Assembly: GCA_963931865.1 (NCBI GenBank)
Contig: OZ007505.1
Location: 5,030,824-5,094,823, forward strand
Length of the DNA stretch: 64,000 bases
Direction: 5' to 3'
Origin: Axinella damicornis
Taxonomy: Eukaryota; Porifera; Demospongiae; Axinellida; Axinellidae
A program made the translations under genes and the position numbers. The notes beneath the pieces were generated by a model, which did not search any database, had not been told where the DNA came from, and saw only the letters and a list, made by a program, of their open reading frames with translations. Shown one piece after another: positions 29,101-39,844 of this stretch (positions are counted from its first letter, which is position 1; each line of letters starts with the position of its first letter).

Positions 29101-32100
29101 GGTCACCGTCATGTTTGACAATGCTCCCACTCTTGCTGCTGCTGCTGTGAGAACGGCTGTCATGTTGCTTGAGGCCAGGAGCCAGGGAGGAGGGAATGGA
29201 GCTTGGCTGTGCCTGCATACTGGGACCAAGGCTGCTACGTGTGGAGCTACCCTCCCGACTTCCCTTTACAAGCATCTGCGAGTGTGTGTGTTGGGGGGTG
29301 GGGGGGGGGGGGGGGGGGGTTGACAATGGGACAAGATTGTTATCAACTTGTAAACAACTGGGATACCAACTCTACAATGAGAGAAATGACATTTAGTTCA
29401 GGCCATTTTATTTTTATTACCAAAAGGGAGCCAACTACATTGTACAACACAAGCCAGGTGTACTAGCTCACCGATATTGGCTACCACACAGCCTAAGTAA
29501 CATATATACACATCTTTTCACCACCTAACAGGCTGACACACACTCTGAAACACTTACATCTGAGCTGCTGCTGGACTCTCGGATCTTTCTCCTCTTGGGA
29601 GGGGGAAGAGCAGGGGAACGGGAATGCTCCGAGCTTGAGGAACTGGAACCCTGGCTTTCGACCGCCATATTGTCACACCACCGCGGCAGCTGCAGGAGGG
29701 AGAGCAGAAGAGGGCAATGTACCATCAGCCTATCCACAGAAGGTGTATGTGCACAACCATTCTTCTTCCAGAATTCTGTTAACACTTCAGTGTTCATCTA
29801 AACCGTTACAAAATGGTACGTTAAGGTCCTGATGTTAGGTCCTATTCTCAGCAGTTTGGGAGAACATGAACCATGATCATAAACTCATAGCCTTTAGTTT
29901 ATCGATCAAAACACAAACTGGTGAGAGAGGACCCCAGTGGACTGAGGGCACCGTCAGTGAGACACTGGTAGCGATGAAGAGCCATACGACAGCACAGCAC
30001 CTATACGCATTGTACAGTGCGATCATAGAAGTCGTGGCTCTTCAATATGCACTGTAGGAGACAAAAGCTGGGCGGGGGCCTGGGAACAAGGCCACATACA
30101 TGCAGTACACACGATATGTACTGAAAGCATTATATGGGTATTTTTGCGGCTCAACAACAAGCCATGAAACTTTCCACTGAGGCTAACATGCACATAGTTA
30201 CGCATGAATACTTAGTTCACCTGGTTAGCCAGGTCTTGGCTCTCCTGAAACAACTCCTGGCACGTGCCTAGAATAACAAGAGACAGGAAGTGAGATACCT
30301 ATATAGCAGCGAACTATACACACATGTACACATGTAGGTACATTGTATATGATGTGCAGAAACGGGAACAAGAGCAAAACTTTGAACCGAGACGCTTATA
30401 TCTCCACAGGAAGCGCTTATAAGTAGGATGTGCTTATAATGCAAGGGGAGGGGGCGAAGCCAGGCAACTATTCACCAACAACTTCATTCTCTATTATCCT
30501 CAGTGGCTGAAATACATACAAACATGGAGCTTGTTCACACTCGCCCACATTGTCCTGCACTCACTACTCACACATGCACTCTGTCACCTCCTGCAATGAC
30601 CCTCTGTGTGGTACATCATGTGAGCTATGCTATTCAGGGACCCACTTAGATTTAAATCCAAAACCTCTTGCTACATACATAGTCAGTGCCCTTACTACAA
30701 AGCTACTGAGAACCCTGGGCAGAGAAACAGAGGATTAGGCTACCCGTAGGCCTTAGCCAAAACCAACTGATATGTATTCACTGATATCACAACTGATTGC
30801 CACCGGCAATATTATACTCCTTGGATCAAACATACCACTTGTGTGTGCAGGTAGTTGATCCATCAGCTCTCCTTCTGGCGGGGTGTTGGGGATCACCTCA
30901 CTAGGGTCCCTCTCTCTGGGCTGCTGGCGAGGCTCACTGTACAGATCAAGAGAAAGAGAGAGTGATGGCTTCGGCAGAGATGCAGTCCATACCTCGGGTA
31001 GTGTCAAACTAAACTAGTGGAATGTGTGACATTGTGGGGCGAGCGTGAGCGAGAGCATGTGCGAAATTAGCTATGTGGAACAGTTGCACGTACAAGATTC
31101 ATCAGAATGTGACTACATGAGAACAGCTCAGGTCACAGAATATCACACCAAAAGTACACCACAACACAGAGTGAGGCTAGCTGAAGCAGTCTAGCGGCGA
31201 TATGGCAGGTATTATCTATAGCTATGCATGCTGCACACTGGTCCAGCACATCATGTGCTCTGCAGGACACGTACACGTAGCTACAGCTCTGAGGTCAATG
31301 AATAGTAGGACCACCAGCGGTGTTCGTCTTGACTGTCGCCACTGGGGAGGTACAGAGGTAGGTAGGTCACGATCATCTGTGTCTTTGTTGTCGCCATAGT
31401 CTCGGTGCCAGACTCTCGCGCACGGCGGAGATTTACGGTACAACGTCCGGAAATGAGTGCAATGTTTCGTACGTTATATTGCATGCGCCGGATTTACGGT
31501 ATGGGAGACAGATCGACATACATATATGTTGTACAGCGCCATATAGCGCCGACTACGACTAGTGTGGGGCTCGCTCACGCTCGCCCAATAACTGTATCTG
31601 CAATGCGTGGCGGCATGATGAGGTGTACCTCATCGGAAAGGAAAAGATTACGCAGCACTTCCTGTCAGTCTAGCTTACTTATTCAGTATCACAGCATATC
31701 TAATTCCAAGACTGGCATATCTTAAAGCTTCTTGCGGCGGATATGGTGTGATAATCAAATGGCATTTTATGCAGAATACCATACATGTATTTTATTGGCT
31801 AGCTGAATATAATTGAACAGGCATTAAATGCACATAAAACGCACTCACTCCAGTGTTGATTGAGAGTCCAAGACAAAGGGAGTTTGCTCCAGAGACTCAA
31901 AACTCGGTTCTTGGCTATGCGCGGGAATGTCTGCCTCCGCAATGCTCTCCAAACTGGCGCTACCAGTTTTAAATGCCTTGTACTTCTCAGTCAAACCTCC
32001 ACTGCTCGAGCTGGTCGTAGTTGAAATTGATGTCATAGTCTCATCAGAGCTCCTCTTACGCTTCGGAGTCAGCATTCTGAGGGCTGCAGGGGGACGCATC

Positions 32101-35100
32101 GTTCCAGAGTCTTCAGGGGTTGAGTTCAAGGGTAGGGTCTGGGATGGGACATCGGAGTCTGCGCTGGCGGACTGTCTGTCGGTGCTGGCCGTCGTGAAGC
32201 TGGCAGAGTCACTCTCTGCACTGGCAGAGCTGCTTGTGGTTTGGGTACCGGCATACTCTGTGGTAATATCAGTGTCCGTACCAGAAGTGCCAGAAGTGGG
32301 TGGAGCTATGAACAAACAATAACAGACACACACATTAACACTATCAATTCATTGCCATTCAAGAAGATCGTATTTCAGAACTACGTAAGGGATTAAAGTT
32401 GCACACCATAATTTCAGGCTTCCAATTTTAACTCCTTATTCGTAACAGAGCTGGACAAACCAACCTGCTGTGGCTCTCTGTTGAAAGTGGGATTCCTCTG
32501 TGTCCTCGCTGGAGGAGTACCCCACACCATGTCTCCACCGCTGGACAGCCCCACGCCTCACCCTCGGCTGGGAGCGGCTGTGATATTCACCTGAGGGGAA
32601 CAGAATGAGGTACATGAACAGACCAATGACTGACAAGGGGGGGGGGGGGGGGGGGGGGGGGGGTGGTCCCATATGCTCAAACTGTGACCACAGTAAAGAT
32701 CTTGACAAGTCCTTTATCTTATTACCACACAGACATACAGTACAGTACGGCCAATGTAGGGAGGAGTACAGACACTCATCGTGTGACTTACCACACAGAC
32801 ATACAGTACAGTACGGCCAATGTATAGAGGAGTACAGACACTCATCGTGTGACTTACCACACAGACATACAGTACAGTATGGCCAATGTAGGGAGGAGTA
32901 CAGACAGTGCTGTACACACTCATCATGCATGTGGGACATGACTTAGTGTCTGTGTGTGTGTGGGCAAGAACAAGACTTCCATCACTTAACCCTTTAAGCC
33001 CTATTGACGCCTATAGGCGTCATTTAGACCCTATGCACTTGTAGGGCTTCTCGCCAGTCCAAAAAGAGACCAAAAAGTCTTCAGAGGGCCTAGGGACGAC
33101 TTTAAGGCACGAACTCAAAAATTTGGTCAGATTTCGGCGTGCCTCCCCCACTAAACGTACAAGTGGGGGGGTTTCAAAGGGGGGGCGGCAGCCCCCCCTT
33201 TCGGCCTGTGGTGGGCGTTTTTTTGATTTTAATGAGATTCATTGACCCAAGAATTTTTGATTCTAATGATATTCATAGACCCCACCCAGGGCCTCAAGAA
33301 AACCTGCAAATTGGTGGTGTAAGGTGTGCCATCAGTCAGATCTGGCCCAAGTTTAGGGAAATGCTGGGCGAAAATCCGGCTGACATCCACCTTTGACCTC
33401 CGATTGCTGGCCTTGTGGGGGTCATGAATATCATTAACGGTATTGCCAGAGGGGTCTCTCCATGTGTGCGGGCCCCACCAAGTTTGGCCGCTGAGGAGCA
33501 AATGCTGTGGGAGAGGAGTACCTACGAAAGTGGTGTGCGCTGAATGCATGAAAATGTGTTGTCTTGGTGGAAAGAATTCGGTGGTTAAAGGGTTAAAGGT
33601 AGCACATACCCTTTACCGTTAGGATACCTTTAACTGTCGGGGCCCCAATGGCTAAAGGTACATACCCTTTACCGTTAAGATACCTTTAACCGTCGGGGCC
33701 CGACAGTTAAAGGTATCCTAACGGTAAAGGGTATGTGCTACCTATCACACTGTTAGCCTCATTCCGAGGCCTTCTCACCCCAGCGTTTGTCACTTGCAGT
33801 ACAATTTCAAAGGCAAAGGAGTATACACACATACCAGGTTCACTCAGAGTTTCTGGGGGGCGTGGCAGGTTCCGAGTCCCCTCCCTTTCCGCTGGACTAG
33901 AACCGGAACCCTCACTCATAGTCATAGGTATACCACCAGCACGCTGAGCACCTGGAAATGAAAAATCGACAGCAAGTCAGACACAGCATGTGACACTTAG
34001 TGTGGATCTGATTGGTTGACAAAACCTACGACCACCATATATAGTTAAGTTTCACGTGTTTTCATTCAAGGCTCGGGTGAATACAACCATGTCCTCGTTC
34101 CCAGGCCACGTGAACGAGGCTAGTATGAGCACCACAGTGGCTGGAAGTCGGCGGAAGACCCAGAAGAGGATGCATGTACATTGACAAGGACATATGTGGC
34201 ACCAGGAGCCCATAACCAGGAGCCCATCGTGGCGCTCATAAACTCCTGGTGGCACTGCACAGCAGGTTCTGTGCCAGTTGTGAAGACTCGGAATGTCACA
34301 CTGGGATCAGTATGTACTAACAGGTATGTACTTGGATCCAAGTATACACATGTACAAGTATGTACTGATATAAGTATGTACAAGTACATTCAAGTACAGT
34401 ACAGTAGTACAGTGTACAGTACAAGTATGTACATTTTGTACTTGTCCAAGTATGTACTTGGATCAGTATGTACTAACTGTTAACGATGCAATTGCTTGTC
34501 ATGCGATAACATTCTACTTCTACGGCTTGAGACGATGTTGCAATCTATAGTTGAACAGTTAAGTTTCTATAACCTTGAGGCTGGGACTCCTGTCCTCTTG
34601 AAGCAGCTGCACTCCCCTCCCCACGGCTCCATGATCCCTCCTCCTCTCCTGCCGACTGGTGAGATCCCCTCGCACAATCTGAGATCCTACCCCCCTCGCT
34701 CCTGGACCTCAGTCCTCCTCTCTCGCCATCAGTGCTGTCAGTACTTGACTCGTGAGATTCTTGCTCACCTAATCAATCAAACAAAGGGTTATCTATATAT
34801 ACGTGCACTAAAAATTAGCCTCCTTCGATGGCTGTCCCGCCTTCTACAGTGGTCATGTAAACTGAAATTTGTGGATCGCGGACACAGCAGAAAAGACACT
34901 GCACGCAGAACATTTTGGTTTGAGAGCCATCTTCAGCTGGTTAGCTCTAACATAACAATTCTACAACTTTGTTCATTACTGCACAAGTTGGGTTTTATCA
35001 GACATTTACCTCAACTACCGGAGGTAGGAACAACCTGATAAACAAACATCCTTGACTTCTGAATCAACACTTCTGAATCAACACTTCTGAATCACATGAC

Positions 35101-38100
35101 CAGATTGTGTTTCACTATAGCCTCATTCCCAGGTTCTTGTGCGGGGTTGAAGCCTGGGAACGAGACTACGATTGTTCTCAGGCTTTCTATACACCACTAG
35201 GTTGCATACTGCAAGTGATAAAAAACGGGAATGAGGCTATAAGCATACTGGACGCTCTCCACAAGTGACAGCTAGTGTACATGTAGCAAACACACTTCAT
35301 CTTTGCTGGCTTCACCGTGTATCCTGGGTGAGCTCACCAGGAGTGCTGTTTCTGCCAATTTATTGTTCCATTTTTGGCAGAGCTAGCTTAGGCTTCAAGT
35401 GCAAAGGCCGTTTCCATGGCCATACTTATGCGCATGCGCTAATTTCCTGGGACAAGCAACCTGAAATCCTCAGTATGTACCTGAACCTTGGTGGAGGCTG
35501 TTCTCAGTCTCTGTTTCCATCACAGAAGATTCACCCACTGGCTGGTCAGCAGCGTCAGGTGGATTGTCCCGCCTAATTGCCTGGAGAGAGGAGAGAGAGA
35601 GACAGAGCGAGAGAGAGAGAGAGAGAGAGAGAAAGGGAGGGAAGAAAGGAGGAGAGGATCAGGGGAGGGGAAGACGAACAGAAAGAAGAGAAAGAGGAAG
35701 GAAAGGAAGGCATGACAGAGACACAGGAGAAGGGAGAGGGGAAATGCAGAAGGGAGAGCATAAACTTCCACATGAGCACGTACACGCACACTACATCCAC
35801 ATGTTGTTAGAGGCAGCAAAGAGACATAAACATTACCTCTGCTGCTCTACTCTCCTGAGTAATCTTCAATTGTCTCATCCCAGAGATCCGAGGCACTTTT
35901 TGATGTCGTGTACTTTCCTTTCTCTCGCCTCCTGGGACTTGTGCCTCACTGGATGAGGAGTCACTAGAGGCTGTCATGATTGCCTCATGGAATGCCTCAT
36001 GGAATGCGGAGTATGCTGTTCCAACGGTAAGATTTGATGGTGGAGGGTTGGGAACACTTGTTTCACTTAGTTCCTCTCGGATTCTTGTCCTTCTTGCAGA
36101 CAACTCGTCGGAGCTCTGGCCACTGTCACTGTTGCCAGGAACTCCAAACACCTTGGCAACAAACTTTGCCCGGTTTCGGGTTATGTCCTCCATGACTCTC
36201 TGCTGCCACGCTGGTGGCCGGTATGGGGGAACCTGGTTGCCCACTTGGTGTGCACCAGCTTGTCCTCCTTCCCCTCCACCAGCCCCTCCTCTTACCCTGC
36301 TTCCTTCTCCACCAGCCCTTCCCCATTCTCTGTACGCCTCCATCAACTCACTGTTATCCCACTCAGCTGATTGCTGCTGTTGTTGCCGCCGGAGTAGAAG
36401 AGGGAGTAATGGGTTCCCTTCTTCAGCAAGTGGAGGCTGTGTTTGTCTACTTCCATTGGACGATGGCTGTGGGGGGCCAGATGACGGTTGCAGGTGTCCA
36501 CTTCCACTAGATGGGAGTTGTGGGTGCCCACTTCCACCGGGTTGCAGTGAAGAGTGTGATAATGTACTGGGTAACTCAAACATGGGGTCTTGAGATGAAA
36601 ATACACCTTGTGACGGGGAAATCTCAAAGACTGGATGGGAACGTGGCTGAGCAGGAGTCTACAGTTGGTGCAGAAAGAGAGGAACAGAGTAACAGCAGCG
36701 TTTCCTGACTAGATTGCCACACTTTTTATGCCCTCCACTTTCTGACTGAAACCATGATCTACACATAGCGATGCAAATTTAACATCAGCACCTACACCCT
36801 TGAGTTTGTTATCTTCACAGACTGTTTTTCGGTGACTGTAACCTGTTATGTAAGTTGTTCAGTTGCATTTCAGCAACTTCATACAAAACAAGTACATGTA
36901 GCTAGTACACTGGCTACCAGTAGGGTTGGGCAGATTATGCTCAATCTTTCACCCATTATGCTATTCCTACTGGACCTACCAAGAGCACATGGGTCACAGC
37001 TCATGCACTCCTGGCCCACCAAGAGCACATGGACTGGCATATCACACACTCCTGGACCCATCAGGAGCATATGGGCCGCAGCTCATACACTCCTGGCCTA
37101 TCAACAGCACATGGGTCGCAGATCATATAGGACCCATGTGCTCCTGATAGGCCAGGAGTGCATGAGCTGTGACCCATGTGCTCTTGGTAGGTCCAGTAGG
37201 AATAGCATAATGGGTGAAAGATTGAGCATAATCTGCCCAACCCTACTGGTAGCCAGTGTACTAGCTACATGTACTTGTTTTGTATGAAGTTGCTGAAATG
37301 CAACTGAACAACTTACATAACAGGTTACAGTCACCGAAAAACGGTCTGTGAAGATAACAAACTCAAGGGTGTAGGTGCTGATGTTAAATTTGCATCGCTA
37401 TGTGTAGATCATGGTTTCAGTCAGAAAGTGGAGGGCATAAAAAGTGTGGCAATCTAGTCAGGAAACGCTGCTGTTACATGAGCTGTGACCCATGTGCTCT
37501 TGCACTCCTGGCCTATCAGGAGTGCATGGGTCGCAGCTCATACACTCCTGGCCTACCAAGAGCACATGGGTCGCAGCTCATGCACTCCTGGCCTATCAAG
37601 AGCACATGGACTGGCAGCTTATACACTCCTGGATCCATCAGAAGCATATGGGCCTACAGCCCATACCCATCAGGAGCACATGGGCCAGCAGGCTCATTCA
37701 CTCCTGGAGCCCATGTGCTCCTGATTTGTCCAGGAGTGTGTGATCTGCTAGCCCATGTGCTCCTGATGGGTCCGGGAGTATATGAGCTGCGGTCCATATG
37801 CTCCTGATGGGTCCAGGAGTCAGTGTTCTCACCAGTAAGAGGGGCACATAATGAGATTCATGCTGGTCAGTAACCTTGTGAAGCCATGCATTTCAAGTGG
37901 TTGCCAGGAGTAAATTAGTCTCGTGCCCAGACCACACCCCCCGAGGGGAGAGACGGTCTGGTGAACGAAGTCGAATTTCTTGGGCTTGAAGCATACTACA
38001 GAATGTGTAATCATTGTATAATCCCGTGGTGTTAAGTGCCTGCGAAAGTTCCTGCTGAAGGCGACCATGTCAACCCAGCGCGATCATAGCTACTCACATC

Positions 38101-39844
38101 GGGAGAGAAGATGTACTAACCTTTTGCCGCTCACCCACGGCCCATAGAAGAGTTTTGAAGCATCCTTGTTCGTCCATGGAATCTGCTTCCCATCCGTTTG
38201 GCAGTCATTTCAGGCACTTTACGGGGTCAAATGCGAAGAACGGCCCCTTAGGGCTAGGGCTAGCATTAGCTTGCACCTAGAGGGGGCCCTTCGTTGTACT
38301 TGATCCCTTTGCTGACCTCGCTTCCAAAGCTCTCAACTTGATCCTTCATAAGCGATGTCACAGGGCTCGCAACTAGCACAATCGAGCGCAAAGGTCTTCA
38401 GAAGTTGTCGCCACGACGTAGCGTTGCCTTATAGAGTCAGCGCTAAGGGCAAACTGGCATGGCAAAGGTGTCTTGGCTGTTGTCTTCTCCAGCTTATAAG
38501 TATTCAAAGCGATTACTACGTAAGTATTAACAATCTCGCGATCTCATTGGTCCTTACCACATTCCGGTAATAAGCCCAAGAAATTCGACTTCGTTCACCA
38601 GACCGTCTCTCCCCTCGCGGGGGGTGTGGTCTGGGCACGAGACTAGGAGTAAATGAGCTGCTGGTCCATGTGCCGCAGCTCATGCACTCCTGGACCCATC
38701 AGGAGCACATGGACCAGCAGCTCATACACTCCTGGACACATCAGGAGCACATGGACCAGCAGCTCATACACTCCTGGACACATCAGGAGCACATGGACCA
38801 GCAGCTCATACACTCCTGGACACATCAGGAGCACATGGGCCGCAGCTCATACACTCCTGGACCCATCAGGAGCACATGGACCAGCAGCTCATACACTCCT
38901 GGACACATCAGGAGCACATGGACCAGCAGCTCATACACTCCTGGACACATCAGGAGCACATGGACCAGCAGCTCATACACTCCTGGACACATCAGGAGCA
39001 CATGGGCCGCAGCTCATACACTCCTGGACCCATCAGGAGCACATGGACCAGCAGCTCATACACTCCTGGACACATCAGGAGCACATGGACCAGCAGCTCA
39101 TACACTCCTGGACCCATCAGGAGCACATGGACCAGCAGCTCATACACTCCTGGACCCATCAGGAGCACATGGACCAGCAGCTCATACACTCCTGGACACA
39201 TCAGGAGCACATGGACCAGCAGCTCATACACTCCTGGACACATCAGGAGCATATATGGGCCGCAGCTCATACACTCCTGGACCCATCAGGAGCACATGGG
39301 CCGCAGCTCATACACTCCTGGACCCATCAGGAGCACATGGGCTAGCATATCACACACTCCTGGACCCATCAGGAGCACATGGGCTACCAGATCATACACA
39401 CATGGACCCATGTGAACTAGGAATATAAGAACATACTCTCAGGGAGGGCATTGCTCCAGCACTAGACTGCGACGCGGCATCACCACCACTGTTAGCTCCG
39501 CCCACGATGCCCCGGGGGTTAATCAGGCTCTGCAACCCGCTGGGGCCGGGGCCTGGCTGTTGGCTCTGTTCCTGGGTACTGACAGTCTGGGACTGGGAAC
39601 TGACGGTCTGTTCCTGGGTACTGACAGTCTGGGACTGAGACTGCAGGTGCTGCTGCTGGGATCCTGCAGGTCCTCGGTCAGGCAAAGGAGGAGCTGGGTG
39701 TAGCGGCAGCTGTTGTTGGTCTCTTGTGATTTGAAGGAAAGCTGTTAGACCGTTGTTGGCATCTCTGTTATTACCAGGTCTACCACCATTGTCATCTCTT
39801 TCCTGATCATCGTCACTATCATCACCATCATTACGGTTCTCCAT
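13708..39844 (-). CDS. TP53BP1: TP53BP1 orthologue, 27 exons, 2,913 aa
   Basis: Exons in transcript order: 39844-39437, 36658-35837, 35580-35481, 34768-34574, 33951-33835, 32590-32465, 32305-31849, 30936-30836, 30267-30221, 29689-29558, 29275-27154, 26753-24748, 23786-23157, 22539-22389, 22273-22163, 22014-21864, 21564-21501, 17160-17091, 16573-16421, 16215-16120, 15993-15916, 15442-15369, 15249-15124, 14926-14853, 14617-14548, 14268-14181, 13880-13708. All 26 junctions are GT-AG and phase-compatible; the sum is 8,742 nt, a multiple of 3. An in-frame TGA lies four codons before the ATG. The chromatin scaffold 53BP1 reads H4K20me2 and phospho-H2AX at DNA breaks. Visible here are a long disordered N-terminus rich in SQ/TQ sites for ATM/ATR (SQSQTVSTQEQ in exon 1), an ADRGGGRG repeat (exon 11), a Gly-Arg-rich stretch (exon 12), tandem Tudor, bipartite NLS and tandem BRCT. 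Human 53BP1 has 1,972 aa, so the N-terminus is expanded. It is head-to-head with WRAP53. Confidence 0.88.
17399..18010 (+). pseudogene. decayed coding relic with SAM-like fragment in a TP53BP1 intron
   Basis: Broken open frames on the + strand include two copies of a motif encoding GWLEN (17639 and 17768) and the fragment FRSYLTRAGLSDGVIAVLEE followed by LREEHFNKLLPRLKWG, which resembles a small helical (SAM/death-fold-like) domain. No complete gene is recoverable. It is probably part of an old transposon that inserted in this intron; the rest of 18060-19380 shows nothing I can identify. Confidence 0.3.
19600..20580 (+). mobile_element. Ty3/gypsy-type integrase relic
   Basis: Frames at 19652-19855 and 19916-20434 encode the zinc-binding front end (H-x-x-H region near THSGPLGGHFSG) and the DDE catalytic core of a retroelement integrase. 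The three acidic residues sit in VDIMELPK, LLSDRGTNLL and GMVERFNRTLK. A stop at 19856-19858 splits the two parts and another follows at 20435-20437. The usual C-terminal stretch continues past it (QYDRKV, GDWVLVRLP) with a further stop. No gag, protease or reverse transcriptase and no LTRs are visible, so this is a dead fragment. It is antisense to TP53BP1 within its 4.3-kb intron. Confidence 0.8.
20640..21172 (+). other. open frame of unknown origin downstream of the integrase relic
   Basis: Two overlapping frames (20643-21092 and 20713-21171) read through a segment that ends in a short tandem repeat encoding NDDEPPT (about 21085-21145). Part begins in a GAGGCTA-family sequence (TAGCCTCATTCCCAGG at about 20689). 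It may be the 3' tail of the retroelement or unrelated sequence; nothing in it identifies a family. Confidence 0.2.
22985..23149. repeat. (AC)n microsatellite after TP53BP1 exon 13
   Basis: About 165 bases of AC with ACGCACGC and CCATACTC interruptions. It begins within 10 bp of the donor (23155-23156) of TP53BP1 exon 23786-23157, so in the pre-mRNA it is a GU-rich run directly downstream of the 5' splice site. Confidence 0.9.
24017..24577. mobile_element. 561-bp TA-flanked DNA transposon (non-autonomous)
   Basis: Inverted ends CCGTAGTGTCTCGCTAATAC and its complement GTATTAACGGGACACTACGG, each flanked by TA (24015-24016 and 24578-24579). ATACGCCC(CC)T blocks recur at both ends. A TA duplication points to the Tc1/mariner-pogo group. 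An inner minus-strand frame at 24200-24397 has no recognisable transposase motif. The element lies in the TP53BP1 intron between exons 12 and 13. Confidence 0.75.
26808..26849. mobile_element. GAGGCTA-ended MITE copy
   Basis: A 42-bp copy: TAGCCTCGTTATCC, an AT-rich spacer, and GCCTGGGAACGAGGCTA. It is just upstream (on the minus strand) of TP53BP1 exon 12. Confidence 0.6.
32637..32663. repeat. poly-G tract in TP53BP1 intron 5
   Basis: A run of about 25 G interrupting the short segment upstream of TP53BP1 exon 6. Similar homopolymers sit in other introns of the window (14083-14107, 16973-16993, 29294-29320). Confidence 0.85.
32720..32918. repeat. 66-bp tandem repeat, three copies
   Basis: Three copies of a 66-bp unit containing CCACACAGACATACAGTAC, GGCCAATGTA and GGAGTACAGAC. 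The copies differ at a handful of positions. Lies in TP53BP1 intron 5; apparent ORFs here are repeat artefacts. Confidence 0.85.
32990..33592. mobile_element. piggyBac-like non-autonomous transposon, 603 bp
   Basis: The element starts CCCTTTAA and ends TTAAAGGG, and is flanked on both sides by TTAA (32986-32989 and 33593-33596). TTAA target duplication with CCC-starting ends is the signature of piggyBac elements. A second inner hairpin, GACGCCTATAGGCGTC, lies near the left end. No transposase is encoded. It sits in TP53BP1 intron 5. Confidence 0.75.
33593..33742. repeat. 150-bp palindromic repeat adjoining the piggyBac-like element
   Basis: The arm TTAAAGGTAGCACATACCC, with CCGTTAGGATACC and CTGTCGGGGCCC, is repeated in inverted form ending GGGTATGTGCTACC. 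A third partial copy of the arm lies in the middle (about 33652-33700), so the structure is a duplicated hairpin. It abuts the TTAA target site, suggesting a target preference or a fold-back MITE hit by the neighbour. Confidence 0.7.
35118..35168. mobile_element. GAGGCTA-ended MITE copy
   Basis: TAGCCTCATTCCCAGG at the left and GCCTGGGAACGAGACTA at the right with a 20-bp spacer. A second half-copy (ACGGGAATGAGGCTA) follows at about 35226-35240. Confidence 0.6.
36689..37477. repeat. 789-bp inverted repeat with about 327-bp arms
   Basis: The arm at 36689-37015 (GTAACAGCAGCGTTTCCTG at its outer end, CTACTGGACCTACC near its inner end) recurs reversed at 37151-37477, apparently base for base, symmetric around 37083. 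The spacer of about 135 bp is made of the 42-bp satellite family. The outer end is only 31 bp from the acceptor of TP53BP1 exon 2, so intron 1 RNA should fold into a very long hairpin beside that splice site. Confidence 0.85.
37480..37825. repeat. satellite of CTCCTGG/CAGGAGCACATGG units, left array
   Basis: Diverged units of the satellite that continues beyond the inserted element: CACTCCTGG, CATCAGGAGCACATGGG and related inverted forms (CCCATGTGCTCCTGATGGG), so units occur in both orientations. It lies in TP53BP1 intron 1. Confidence 0.75.
37917..38645. mobile_element. Mutator-like non-autonomous element, copy 1 (729 bp)
   Basis: About 73-bp inverted ends start TAGTCTCGTGCCCAGACCAC and end with the complement GTGGTCTGGGCACGAGACTA. 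A perfect 9-bp target duplication GGAGTAAAT lies at 37908-37916 and 38646-38654. Long inverted ends with a 9-bp duplication suggest the Mutator (MULE) group. No transposase is encoded. The target is inside the satellite array of TP53BP1 intron 1. A second copy is at 58656-59430. Confidence 0.85.
38664..39405. repeat. 42-bp satellite array, about 17 copies
   Basis: Head-to-tail 42-bp units containing CACTCCTGGACACATCAGG, AGCACATGGACC and AGCAGCTCATA. Units alternate between CCC/CAC and GGGCCGCAG/GGACCAGCAG variants in a higher-order pattern. Each unit holds the inverted pair CTCCTG/CAGGAG, so it is hairpin-prone. As 42 is a multiple of three, all frames stay open and give false proteins. Located in TP53BP1 intron 1, ending about 30 bp from exon 1's donor. 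Confidence 0.9.

Noticed and set aside
36876..37807. Repetitive frames encoding PRAHGSQLMHSWP-like peptides
   Set aside because: They come from the satellite and the inverted repeat; a unit length divisible by three keeps every frame open.
38653..39428. Open frames of up to 252 codons on both strands
   Set aside because: 42-bp satellite translated in several frames; not a tandem-repeat protein, because it lies inside TP53BP1 intron 1 with no start context or non-repeat domain.
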